From Mixophyes australis (Eukaryota > Chordata > Amphibia > Anura > Limnodynastidae): a DNA stretch of 64,000 nt. Positions 23,209-33,225 of this stretch are shown one piece after another. The notes under the pieces are model-generated. The model had not been told where the DNA came from, made no database searches, and saw only the letters and a program-made list of their open reading frames with translations. The position numbers and the translations under genes were made by a program. Within the stretch, counting starts at the first letter, position 1. Every line of letters begins with the position of its first letter. Location: NCBI GenBank assembly GCA_036250195.1, contig JAVHZZ010000001.1, forward strand, positions 375,454,707 through 375,518,706. Direction: 5' to 3'.

Positions 23209-24400
23209 TGGACTGCGTAGAGGAGTGGGTCACCACAATATATATTAAAAACCCTGAACTTTTATGATTCGCACCAATAATTGTACCTGGACTGCGTAGA
23301 GGAGTGGGTCACCACAATATCTTAAAAACCCTGAACTTTTATGATTCGCACCAATAATTGTACCTGGACTGCGTAGAGGAGTGGGTCACCACAATATCTT
23401 AAAAACCCTGAACTTTTATGATTCCCACCAATAATTGTACCTGGACTGCGTAGAGGAGTGGGTCACCACAATATCTTAAAAACCCTGAACTTTTATGATT
23501 CCCACCAATAATTGTACCTGGACTGCGTAGAGGAGTGGGTCACCACAATATCTTAAAAACCCTGAACTTTTATGATTCGCACCAATAATTGTACCTGGAC
23601 TGCGTAGAGGAGTGGGTCACCACAATATATTAAAAACCCTGAACTTTTATGATTCGCACCAATAATTGTACCTGGACTGCGTAGAGGAGTGGGTCACCAC
23701 AATATATTAAAAACCCTGAACTTTTATGATTCGCACCAATAATTGTACCTGGACTGCGTAGAGGAGTGGGTCACCACAAGATATATTAAAAACCCTGAAC
23801 TTTTATGATTCGCACCAATAAATGTACCTGGACTGCGTAGAGGAGTGGGTCACCACAATATCTTAAAAACCCTGAACTTTTATGATTCGCACCAATAATT
23901 GTACCTGGACTGCGTAGAGGAGTGGGTCACCACAATATATTAAAAACCCTGAACTTTTATGATTCGCACCAATAATTGTACCTGGACTGCGTAGAGGAGT
24001 GGGTCACCACAATATATTAAAAACCCTGAACTTTTATGATTCGCACCAATAATTGTACCTGGACTGCGTAGAGGAGTGGGTCACCACAAGATATATTAAA
24101 AACCCTGAACTTTTATGATTCGCACCAATAATTGTACCTGGACTGCGTAGAGGAGTGGGTCACCACAATATATTAAAAACCCTGAACTTTTATGATTCGC
24201 ACCAATAATTGTACCTGGACTGCGTAGAGGAGTGGGTCACCACAAGATATATTAAAAACCCTGAACTTTTATGATTCGCACCAATAAATGTACCTGGACT
24301 GCGTAGAGGAGTGGGTCACCACAATATCTTAAAAACCCTGAACTTTTATGATTCGCACCAATAATTGTACCTGGACTGCGTAGAGGAGTGGGCACTGGGC
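23209..24400. repeat. Tandem array of ~77-bp units, about 16 copies
   Basis: Each unit starts tggactgcgtagaggagtgg, continues gtcaccacaatat, aaaaaccctgaacttttatg and ends ccaataattgtacc. Units differ by a few substitutions and by cacaatatctta/cacaatatatta/cacaagatatatta variants (77-79 bp), so the array is young and homogenised. No spacer diversity. Confidence 0.97.
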
Positions 24401-24456
24401 ACCACAATAAAATATATAAAAAACCTTCAACAGATCTGCATTACACTACACATACG

Positions 24457-24540
24457 GCTGCTCCTCCATCCTCTCCATCATATACATGTTGGAGTTTTAG
24501 CGTGTGACAACCTCTTGTTTTTGATAATGTCAGTGCATTT
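24457..24540 (-). pseudogene. Decayed fragment homologous to the hAT transposase gene
   Basis: On the minus strand it reads KQEVVTR, a stop, NS, then MYMMERMEEQ. It aligns with KQEVVTRWNS and LYMLQRMEEQ at residues 641-661 of the intact transposase in this same element. The conserved tryptophan codon is replaced by a stop. Orientation matches the intact gene. This is a leftover of a second, diverged transposase copy downstream of the intact one. Confidence 0.85.
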
Positions 24541-24603
24541 GGAATATTTTTCAATTTGCCCCACACCACTGAATGTACTTTATCTATGATACGCATCTAT
24601 CTA

Positions 24604-24960
24604 TCTTGACTGCGTAGTGTGGTGGCCCCGGTACACAATTTGGTACCGAGGCCACAATATAATTAAAAAACCCTCCACGTGTCAGAATTCCACCAAACAA
24701 GTATCTGGACTGCGTAGTGGGGTGGCCCCGGTACCCAATTTGATACCGGGGCCACAATAAAATAAATACACCCTCCACGTGTCAGAATTCCACCAAACAA
24801 GTATCTGGACTGCGTAGTGGGGTGGCCCCGGTACCCAATTTGATACCGGGGCCACAATAAAATAAATACACCCTCCACGTGTCAGAATTCCACCAAACAA
24901 GTATCTGGACTGCGTAGTGGGGTGGCCCCGGTACCCAATTTGATACCGGGGCCACAATAC
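24604..24960. repeat. Tandem array of ~100-bp hairpin units, four copies
   Basis: The units share ctggactgcgtag and ccaccaaacaagtatc with the 77-bp unit but carry an additional hairpin: ccccggtac and g(a)taccgggg around caattt. On the minus strand the unit reads EVLWPRYQIG, resembling EVLCPRYQIP at residues 429-438 of the transposase. Confidence 0.93.
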
Positions 24961-25339
24961 CTCCTCCAAACATGCTACAGACAATTCGTCATTGAGATCC
25001 CATCAAGTATGTTAAAGACAGACAGGGTCCAAGTGTTATTAGTTGACTTTGTAAACAAAAAAACTGTCCCTGTTGCACATAGTCGTGCAATGAAGACTGA
25101 CTTTTTCATTTAAAGGCACGATCTTTCAAGTGTAGTGTTTGTAAGTCTAAGTCATATTATACTTTTGGTAAAATTGTTTTTTTTTGTTCCTCTTTATGGT
25201 AATTAATTAGTAATAGAATTAAAGTAGGAAATAGAATTAAATAGAATTAAAGTAGGAAATAGAGTGGTATAGAGTTGTAGTGTGGTATAGATAGAGTGGT
25301 CCACACAATATAATAATAAAACCCTCAACTGCTCTGAAT

Positions 25340-25520
25340 TCCACCAAACAAGTATCTGGACTGCGTAGTGGGGTGGCCCCGGTACACAATTTGGTACCGA
25401 GGCCACAATATAATTTAAAAACCCTCCACGTGTCGGAATTCCACCAAACAAGTATCTGGACTGCATAGTGGGGTGGCCCCAGTACCCAATTTGATACCGG
25501 GGCCACAATACCTCCTCCAA
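25340..25520. repeat. Two more ~100-bp hairpin units
   Basis: The same unit as at 24604-24960 recurs after about 380 bases. The sequence following each block (gacagacagggtc...gcacgatctttc at 25018-25131 and 25555-25674) is also duplicated, so a block of roughly 550 bp was copied within the element. Confidence 0.9.
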
Positions 25521-25674
25521 ACATGCTCCAGACAATTCGTCATTGACAGACCCCAGACAGACAGGGTCGTAGTGTTATTGTTTGACTTTGTAAACCCAAA
25601 AAAATGTCCCTGTTGCACTTGCACATAGTCGTGCAATGAAGACTGACTTTTTCATTTAAAGGCACGATCTTTAA

Positions 25675-26163
25675 AGTGTCAGAAAGAGAGAGAAGACACA
25701 GGAGAGGAGAGTTGTAGCTGGGGACCTGGGGTGGAAGCTCCCAGGCTCCCCCAGCATTGCCTGGAAGTCTGAGCGTGGTGACTGAGCCAGGGCAAGGAAT
25801 GTGTGCCCTGGATGATGGGGGAGAACTCCATGCCACTATAGTGAACCCAAGAGAGAGGGGGACACTGCACATGGAAGAGGCCCTGGAGTGAGGGCTGCTA
25901 CAAGAGGCATGGTAGCTGTAGTGTCAGATCCTGAGGCTGAGAGTACACAGAGTGACGTGTCAGAGCACAGGAGACATTATCCCCGCAGAGGAGGGATGAG
26001 CTGCAGTTGAGAGGTCTGCTGTTGAAATAGGACATGCACACTTTAACACACAAATCATTTCAGCGACAGGGCCTACCAAACAACTTTGACTGAAATGATT
26101 GGTTTGTTTGGGCCCCCACACCAAAAAAGCTATTCATCTCTCCCTGTACAGACTAAACAGGCT
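25675..26163. other. 3' untranslated or spacer region of the transposase gene
   Basis: Lies directly downstream of the transposase stop on the minus strand. It has GC-richer sequence without supported coding. An AATAAA-type signal is not obvious within the first 200 bases. Confidence 0.5.
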
Positions 26164-29100
26164 CTACTGAGGCAAGATGTCGTCCTCATCCTCAACCTCT
26201 GATTCCTCTCCCCCTACAGTGTGTACTTCCTCCTCATCACACATTATCAATTCGTCCCCGCTGGACTCCACAACCACAGGTCCCTCTGTAGTATCTGGAG
26301 GGCAGTGCTGTACTTCATTGAGGAATTGATTATTCATTTTTATAAACATCATTTTTTCAACGTTGTGAGGAAGCAACCTCCTTCGCCGCTCACTGACCAG
26401 GTTCCCCGCTGCACTAAAAACTCTTTCCGAGTACACACTGGAGGGGGGACAACTCAGGTAAAATAGAGCCAGTTTGTACAGGGGCTTCCAAACTGCCTTT
26501 TTTTCCTGCCAGTAACAATATGGACTGTCTGACATGTCTACTTGGATGGTGTCAGCAAAGTAATCATCCACAATTTTTTCTATTGTCACAGCATCCAATG
26601 CAGCGAGAGTAGACATGTCTGCAATGGTTGGCAGGTCCTTCAGTCCGGACCAGATGTTATCAGCATCCCCGCCAGTGCCTCTTTTGGGAAAACTGAGCTT
26701 TTTCCTCGCAGCCATAGATGTGGAAGAAAATGAGGGTGGAGCTGTTGGCATGTCACGGTCCTCTTCAGAGGACAATCTCCTGACCAGCAGGTCTTTGCAC
26801 CGCTGTAGACTTGTGTCCGCCGGAAACAGAGACACAACATACGCTTTAAACCGAGGATCGAGCACGGTGGCCAGAATGTATTCCTCTGACTTTAAAAGAG
26901 TGACCACCCTCGGATCCTGGCAAAGCGTACGAAGGGCTACATCCACAAGAGCTACATGCTTGGTGTAATCGCAATGGCTTACCAGCTCCTCCCTCACTTT
27001 CTCCAGCTGCTTCTGCAACAGCCTGATCAGGGGAATGACCTGACTCAAGCTGGCAGTGTCGGAACTGACTTCTCGTGTGGCAAGTTCAAATGGCTGCAGA
27101 ACCTTGCACAACACGGAAATCAGTCTCCACTGCGCTTGACTCAGGCGCATCCCCACTCCTTTGCCTATGTCGTAGGTGGCTGTGTAGGCCTGAATGGCCT
27201 TTTGCTGCTCCTCCATCCTCTGCAGCATATAGAGGGTGGAGTTCCAGCGCGTCACAACCTCTTGTTTGAGGTGATGGCAGGGCAGGTTCAAGCTTTTTTG
27301 ATGTGCCTCTAGTCTGCGGTAGGCACTGGCTGAATGCCGAAAGTGTCCAGCAATTTTGCGGGCCACCGCAAGCATCTCCTGCACACCCCTGTCACTCTTG
27401 AGGTAATGCTGCACCACCAAATTAATGGTGTGGGCAAAACATGGGACGTGCTGGAAATTGCCCATATTTAATGCCCGCACAATGTTACTGGCATTGTCTG
27501 ACACCACAAATCCCCATGAGAGTCTAAGTGGGGTAAGCCACTGGGAGATAATTTCCCTCATTTTCTCTAATATGTTGTCAGCGTTGTGCCTCTTATTAAA
27601 GCCTGTAATGCACAATGTTGCCTGCCTTTGCATGAGCAGCCATTTTGTAGATGCTGCTACTGATGCAGCTGTTGCTGTTGCTGCGGAAGGGGACACATCA
27701 ACCCAGTGGGCTGTCACAGTCATATAGTCCTTCGTTTGCCCAGAACCACTTGTCCACATGTCCGTGGTTAAGTGGACAGTGGGTACAACCGCATTTTTAA
27801 GAGCACTGAGGACACTTGATCGTACTTCTCTGTACATTTTTGGTATCGCCTGCCTAGTGAAGTGGAATCTCGAGGGGATTTGGTACCGGGGACACAATAC
27901 CTCCATCAACCCTCTAAATCCCACTCCACTGATGGCGGACACCGGGCGCACGTCTAACACCAACATTGCAGTTACAGCCGCAGTTATACGCTTTGCAATA
28001 GGGTGACTACTATCGTATTTGGTGGTCATGGCAAACGACTGTTGGACGGTCAATTGTTTGGTGAAAGACTTAGCGGTCTTACGACTTCCCCTCTGGGAAG
28101 ATGACCGACTAACAGCAGCAACAGCAGCAGTGGCAGTAGTAGGCGTACCGCTGCAGGATTCCTCGGATGAATCCCGTATTGAGGAGGACTCAGTCTGGCT
28201 GCTGACTTGGGCTGCAGGACTGAATCTGATGGAGATTGTGGAGGAAGTTGACGAGGAGGGTGTTGCTGGTGTGTATCCAACTGGACCACGGGATTTAGGT
28301 GTCCCTGTACCGATGAGGGTCCTAGCCCCAGTTCCTGAACTAACCACTGAACTATGAAGGTTATTCAGGTGACGTATAAGGGAGGATGTTCCTAGGTGGG
28401 CAAGATCCTTACCCCTGCTTATTTGAGCTTTACATAAGCTACATATTGCCATACATTGGTTGTCTGGATTTGGATAAAAATAACTCCAGACCGAAGAGGT
28501 GCATTTTTTGGTCTTCTGACCAGGCATGACGATGGGCTTTTTCATCCCATGGACATCAGCTGTTTCCCCCCCTGGTGCCTCATTTACAATAACCACATCA
28601 CCATCCTCATCATCAAATTCCTCCACAGCGCCAGCTACATCATCAATAGCCTCCTCCCGAGCCACCTCTTCCCGTACAGTGATGGGAAGTACAGTGATGG
28701 GAAGGTCAGGCTTGACAACCACCAACACGCTTGGACTCGCCTTGGGGATTTGTGATAATTTCTCTTTAGAAGGCAGAGTTGTTTGCTGTTTTGTTGCTGA
28801 CAGCATAACTCTCTTCAATTTTTTGTAGGGGGGGGGAGGAGGAGGAGGGCTAAGATCCGTGGGTGAAGCTGAACCACTAGTCATGAACACGGGCCAGGGC
28901 CTAAGCCGTTCCTTGCCACTCCGTGTCGTAAATGGCATATTGGCAACTTTACGTTTCTCCTCAGATGATTTTAAGTTTCTCTTTTTGCTACTTTTTCTTA
29001 ACTTGGGCTTTTTGGATTTTACATGCCCGGTACTACGAGATTGGGCATCGGGCTTGGAAGACGACGTTGATGGCATTTCATCGTCTATGTCATGACTAGT

Positions 29101-29187
29101 GGCAGCAGCTTCAGCATTAGGAGGAAGTGGGTCTTGATCTTTCCCTACTTTATCCTCCAAATTTTTGGTCTCCATTATATGTAGCAC
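26164..29187 (-). CDS. hAT-superfamily transposase, BED-finger type, 1007 aa
   Basis: A single uninterrupted frame of 1007 codons. Residues 1-220 are low-complexity, basic then acidic (Lys/Arg-rich 57-80, a proline run at 114-120, Asp/Glu-rich 173-200), probably with nuclear-localisation signals. A BED zinc finger follows: Trp234, Cys249 and Cys252, His273 and His278. The RNase-H-fold catalytic core has HLTTDMWTS with Asp476, GFVVSDNAS with Asp564, and the FAHTINLVVQ helix. The conserved RWNSTLYML (Trp648) lies in the insertion domain. The C-terminal dimerisation region has YWQEKKAVW, then SSVYSERVFSAAGNL with the catalytic Glu921, and RRRLLPHNVEKM. All expected catalytic acids are present. 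The length is above the usual 600-800 aa because of the long disordered N terminus. Met1 is used because it opens the frame; Met5 is an alternative. The start codon abuts the 343-bp tandem array, which should hold the promoter. It would act in the nucleus, excising and inserting elements with its TIRs. Confidence 0.95.
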   Translation of the reverse strand: MLHIMETKNLEDKVGKDQDPLPPNAEAAATSHDIDDEMPSTSSSKPDAQSRSTGHVKSKKPKLRKSSKKRNLKSSEEKRKVANMPFTTRSGKERLRPWPVFMTSGSASPTDLSPPPPPPPYKKLKRVMLSATKQQTTLPSKEKLSQIPKASPSVLVVVKPDLPITVLPITVREEVAREEAIDDVAGAVEEFDDEDGDVVIVNEAPGGETADVHGMKKPIVMPGQKTKKCTSSVWSYFYPNPDNQCMAICSLCKAQISRGKDLAHLGTSSLIRHLNNLHSSVVSSGTGARTLIGTGTPKSRGPVGYTPATPSSSTSSTISIRFSPAAQVSSQTESSSIRDSSEESCSGTPTTATAAVAAVSRSSSQRGSRKTAKSFTKQLTVQQSFAMTTKYDSSHPIAKRITAAVTAMLVLDVRPVSAISGVGFRGLMEVLCPRYQIPSRFHFTRQAIPKMYREVRSSVLSALKNAVVPTVHLTTDMWTSGSGQTKDYMTVTAHWVDVSPSAATATAASVAASTKWLLMQRQATLCITGFNKRHNADNILEKMREIISQWLTPLRLSWGFVVSDNASNIVRALNMGNFQHVPCFAHTINLVVQHYLKSDRGVQEMLAVARKIAGHFRHSASAYRRLEAHQKSLNLPCHHLKQEVVTRWNSTLYMLQRMEEQQKAIQAYTATYDIGKGVGMRLSQAQWRLISVLCKVLQPFELATREVSSDTASLSQVIPLIRLLQKQLEKVREELVSHCDYTKHVALVDVALRTLCQDPRVVTLLKSEEYILATVLDPRFKAYVVSLFPADTSLQRCKDLLVRRLSSEEDRDMPTAPPSFSSTSMAARKKLSFPKRGTGGDADNIWSGLKDLPTIADMSTLAALDAVTIEKIVDDYFADTIQVDMSDSPYCYWQEKKAVWKPLYKLALFYLSCPPSSVYSERVFSAAGNLVSERRRRLLPHNVEKMMFIKMNNQFLNEVQHCPPDTTEGPVVVESSGDELIMCDEEEVHTVGGEESEVEDEDDILPQ

Positions 29188-30510
29188 AAGATACTGCAGA
29201 ATGTGTGAACTTGGTAATATTGCAGTACCAATGGACTTATACTGCTGGATTGGTTTTACAAATTTGGTTATAATTATTATATATTTTTTTTTTTTTTAAT
29301 TTTTTATTTTTTTTTACTTTTTTCTTATTTTTAAAAAACTTGGGAATAGTGGGGAAATAACTATGCCCTTAGAAGCACAGAGCACAGGACACAGCACCAC
29401 TGGACTGAACAGGACACGGCACAGGATCCAGCAGCACTACGGAACTCAGCAGGACAGAGCACAGGACACAGCACCACTGGACTGATACTGCAGAATGTGT
29501 AAACTTTGTAATATTGCAGTACCACTGGACTTTTACTGCTGAATGTGTGAACTTGGTAATATTGCAGTACCAATGGGCTTATACTGCAGGATTGGTTTTG
29601 CAAATTTGGTGGTAATTAAAAAATATTAAAGTAGTTTTTGGTATTTTTTAAAAAAACTTTTTTTTATTTTTTTAAACACAAGGGAATATTGGGGAAATAA
29701 CTATGCCCTTAGAAGCACAGAGCACAGGACACAGCACCACTGGACTGAACAGGACACGGCACAGGACCCAGCAGCACTACGGAACTCAGCAGGACAGAGC
29801 ACAGGACACAGCACCACTGGACTGATACTGCAGAATGTGTAAACTTTGTAATATTGCAGTACCACTGGACTTTTACTGCTGAATGTGTGAACTTGGTAAT
29901 ATTGCAGTACCAATGGACTTATACTGCAGGATTGGTTTTGCAAATTTGGTTATAATTATTATATATATTTTTTTTTTTTTAATTTTTTATTTTTTTTTAC
30001 TTTTTTTTTATTTTTTAAAAACTTGGGAATAATGGGGAAATAACTATGCCCTTAGAAGCACAGAGCACAGGACACAGCACCACTGGACTGAACAGGACAC
30101 GGCACAGGACCCAGCAGCACTACGGAACTCAGCAGGACAGAGCACAGGACACAGCACCACTGGACTGATACTGCAGAATGTGTAAACTTTGTAATATTGC
30201 AGTACCACTGGACTTTTACTGCTGAATGTGTGAACTTGGTAATATTGCAGTACCAATGGGCTTATACTGCAGGATTGGTTGTGCAAATTTTGTGGTAATT
30301 AAAAAATATTAAAGTAGTTTTTGGTATTTTTTAAAAAAAAAAATTTTAATTTTTTTAAACACAGGGGAATATTGGGGAAATAACTATGCCCTTAGAAGCA
30401 CAGAGCACAGGACACAGCACCACTGGACTGAACAGGACACAGCACAGGACCCAGCAGCACCACTGACCTCAGAAGGACAGAGCACAGCACACAGCACCAC
30501 TGGACTGATA
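29188..30510. repeat. Tandem array of ~343-bp units upstream of the transposase start
   Basis: Units begin near aactatgcccttagaagcac (about 29360, 29700, 30043, 30391), giving periods of 340-348 bp. They contain T-rich runs, repeated ggacacagcaccactggact, and two versions of gtaatattgcagtacca. About four units. The array ends exactly at the transposase start codon, so the transcription start and promoter probably lie within it. An 80-codon frame repeats in each unit and is not a gene. Confidence 0.93.
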
Positions 30511-30514
30511 CTGC

Positions 30515-30655
30515 AGAACACAGCACAGCACAGCACAGCACAGCACAGCACAGCACAGCACTAAACAGCACAGCACAGCACAGCACAGCACAGAACTAAA
30601 CAGCACAGAACTAAACAGCACAGAACTAAACAGCACAGAACTAAACAGCACAGAG
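30515..30655. repeat. (CAGCA)n and related short tandem repeats
   Basis: Runs of cagcacagcacagcac followed by cagcacagaactaaa units. It grows out of the cagcacc-rich end of the 343-bp array. Confidence 0.95.
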
Positions 30656-30889
30656 GACCACCTAACACACCCTCCCTCTACCCTGATCAATGCCCGAGTG
30701 AAGATGGCGGCGACTAGCGGGGAATTTATAGGATCCGAGTATCGCGAGATCCGACAACGGGATTATGAGTCAGAGCCTCAGTTTCACTTTTGAATTTGGC
30801 GCCAATACCCGGATCTGTCTCGGATCCGACTCGGATCCGCAACGTTCGGGTGGGCTCGGATTCAGGAAATCCGAGTGCGCTCATCCCTA

Positions 30890-30897
30890 AAAAATAC
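30890..30897. repeat. Target-site duplication of the 8-kb hAT, right copy
   Basis: aaaaatac, identical to 22885-22892. Confidence 0.95.
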
Positions 30898-31745
30898 CAG
30901 TAGAGAGAAACAGATTACAGATTTTAAGTTGAACACAGGAGACAAGTACTTACCAATTTGTGAGGGTATTGGATCAAGGGGACAGGAGGTAGAGTAGGAA
31001 GATGAGAAGAGAGTAGAAACTTCTTCATTTGTGGGATCAAATGAAGGGAAAGTGTCAGAGGGTGCTACAAAGGAATTGAGCTGATAGTTTGTTGAGGGAA
31101 ATGATACCATTTCAAGTCTGATCTTATCTATTTTGTCCTTGAAATAGGAAGCAAGATCCTGGGCACTGATGGTAGTCGGAGGGTTTGGGGTGGGAGGATT
31201 GATAAGAGATTTAGATGTGTTAAAAAGGCGTTTGGGTTTAGAAGCCTGAGCATAGATGAGAGATTGGAAGTATGTTTGTTTTTCAGTGTCAAGAGCATTT
31301 CTATAGTGGTGGTAGATACCAGTATATGTGATGAAATCATTAGAGGTACAAGATTTATGCCAGTGACGTTCTGCTTTACGAGAAAGTTTTTGTAGAGTTT
31401 GTGTTACTTTAGTGTGCCACGGTTGGCAACGCAGTCTACGCAGAGTATGTAGAGTCGTTGGAGCCACTTGATCAAGGGCAGTTGTCAGGGTATGGTGGAA
31501 ATGAAGTACTGTAGAAATTGGGAGAGAAGGTATTGAAGAGAAGTGGAAAACTGTTGAAAATCAATAGAGTTATTATTCCTGCGGATGTGAGGATGCTTGG
31601 AAGAGGTTGACACTGGGGAGGGTAAAGAACTGGGGGTGAGCGAGAAGCTAATAAGGTGATGATCCGAGAGGGGGAAAGGGGTGTTAAGGAAATGAGAACC
31701 TGAACATAGTCTGCAAAAAACATGTAGTAAAATGTAGTAATTCAA
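30898..31745 (-). pseudogene. L2-like LINE, 5' part (endonuclease end and pre-RT region)
   Basis: On the minus strand the segment SDHHLISFSLTPSS at about 31690 is the C-terminal SDHH motif of an APE-type endonuclease. It is followed by a linker with RRLRCQPWHTKVTQTLQKLS and RKAERHWHKS, NALDTEKQTYFQSLI, KPKRLFNTSKSL and the pre-RT motif CPLDPIPSQI. The reading continues on the far side of the hAT insertion at 22884. The endonuclease N terminus is missing, so the LINE copy is 5'-truncated at about 31745, as usual for LINEs. Confidence 0.88.
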
Positions 31746-32040
31746 AGATATCCAGATTTGTCAATGAAATAACAGCACCGTTTATCAGATTTCCGTGATT
31801 GAACCAATGTTCCCATTTATTATCTTATATTATTATGTTTGCCTTAAACATAGCAATTTTTAATTCCAAATGAAATAAATACATGGGTTGTGTTGTAATG
31901 ATATTTCTTGCTAAATCTTTGTATTACTTGTAAAGCATTTTGGAAGTGATCATCAGAACGTACACTTCAGGCTTTCTGTGATTAGCTTTTTTTTTTATTA
32001 TGGCGCTCATAATGATTATAAATTATTCCATCAGTTTAGT
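31730..32040. repeat. Segment paralogous to 10890-11430
   Basis: Shares ordered blocks ttcaaagat...tgaaataacag, gtaatgat, attacttgtaaagca and catcagaacg with the segment downstream of the Tc1/LINE tail at 10.9 kb. Begins where the LINE ends. Confidence 0.55.
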
Positions 32041-32879
32041 GTCTTTGGCACATTTAATATATTTTATTCACCCCAGTGGTGAGTTTAATATTTTTTTAAA
32101 AAAAAATAATGAATTAACAACCACACTAGTCTCACTAATGTTTATTATCTATAACAATTTCTGAGGGAGGTGACACCACCTTAACCCCCACATAAAAAAG
32201 TTTTCCTACTCACTAAACAGGAGAATCACATACTTTAATATTGTAGTTGTATTAATCTCCTGCTTTTCAGGAGGTCTCCATATTCAAATTGAATCTAATA
32301 GTCCATACTTCCATTCATCAGGTAGTAGTAATGCAATTTGTAGCCACTCAGTTTGTATTCTACTTAGATGCTCTTCCCAACTTAGAGAATTACATACCTT
32401 CTCATCCTGATATAGGAGAATTGCTAGCATTATTGTTGTAACTTTCTAGTTATCTCTCTACTTCGTTGCTCTCCACACATTCTTTATATTATTTCACTAA
32501 CAGAGGGATCCTGATAAATTACCTCTCATCAGTGCGAAAGAGTTTGTATTCTTTCTCCTCTTCATGATGCTCACTTCCACGCTATTGGTTAAAAGCGTTT
32601 GCAACTAACTGGGGTATAGGGGTCAACACTAAAATATTATAGTTAAGTCTTCTCCTTCTTAGCTGCATCTAGAGGTTTCTGTCCTTTCATTTTTCTATGT
32701 ATACTGACTGCTGATCAATATAGTGAATTGCAATCTAGATAACCAGGGAATTCGCACACACACAACAAACACTGATGTGCTTCGTTGTAGAAGTTTTATC
32801 AAGGCATATCTATGCTTAATAAATGCAATTGTATAAATTCTAATGTAGGTTAAAAAAAATCTAAAAATTACATGGTTTT
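32041..32879. other. No gene seen
   Basis: AT-rich sequence, no recognised feature. Confidence 0.5.
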
Positions 32880-33060
32880 ATCATATTTCTTTTACCACTT
32901 TTCCTCAAAATTCCATTTTTGAGTAAAATTCAAAAGTAAAAATAAAAACACAAACAAAACACCAACCTGCTCTGGCTAAAACCAAAACCAACACCAAAAT
33001 ATTAAGATAGTTTTGCAAGCAAAAAATCCACAAAAACACAGGGTTGTCCACTCATCTCTA
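32880..33060 (-). mobile_element. Terminal fragment of an 8-kb-hAT relative
   Basis: Minus strand from 33060: tagagatgagtggacaac followed by tttggtgttggttttggttt blocks, as in the terminal fragment ending at 5856. Only one end is present. Confidence 0.6.
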
Positions 33061-33070
33061 CTACATAGTA

Positions 33071-33217
33071 CAGTGTTGGCTAACCTGTGACACTCCAGGT
33101 GTTGTGATACTACAAGTCACACCATACCCTTCCAGCAATAAGCTGCTATATATTGGCAAAGCATGCGGGGACTTGTAGTTTCACAACACCTGGAGTGTCA
33201 CAGGTTAGCCAACACTG
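33071..33217. mobile_element. 147-bp palindromic hAT MITE
   Basis: The ends cagtgttggctaacctgtga and tcacaggttagccaacactg are exact inverted repeats. The flanks acatagta at 33063-33070 and 33218-33225 are an 8-bp duplication. The interior (acactccaggtgttgtgata...) is related to the MITE at 3860-4009. Confidence 0.95.
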
Positions 33218-33225
33218 ACATAGTA

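Larger units (their letters stand above)
22893..30889. mobile_element. 8.0-kb hAT transposon with intact transposase frame
   Basis: The left end tagggatgtgca and the right end tgcgctcatcccta form short TIRs (core TAGGGATGNGC), flanked by a perfect 8-bp duplication. It sits inside the coding region of an antisense L2-like LINE. Going left to right: a subterminal region rich in ggttcgga/cggat motifs; an array of 77-bp units (23209-24400); a decayed transposase piece; 100-bp hairpin units; a spacer; the transposase gene on the minus strand; a 343-bp tandem array; a (CAGCA)n run; and a right subterminal region with repeated ggatccgactcggatccg. An intact frame and an undamaged duplication suggest a recent insertion, and possibly an autonomous element. 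Activity is not shown by sequence alone. Confidence 0.95.

Noticed and set aside
23209..24400. Regular direct repeats of 77 bp that might suggest a CRISPR-like array.
   Set aside because: There are no unique spacers; whole units are repeated. Eukaryotic minisatellite inside a transposon.
24584..25636. Several overlapping 63-110-codon minus-strand frames.
   Set aside because: Shadows of the 100-bp hairpin units in different frames; only the short similarity to the transposase is informative.
27425..28357. Plus-strand frames of up to 112 codons opposite the transposase.
   Set aside because: Antisense shadows of a strongly supported gene.
29361..30286. An 80-codon frame repeated three times on the minus strand.
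   Set aside because: It recurs because the 343-bp unit recurs; Cys/Val/Leu-rich low-complexity product without a domain.
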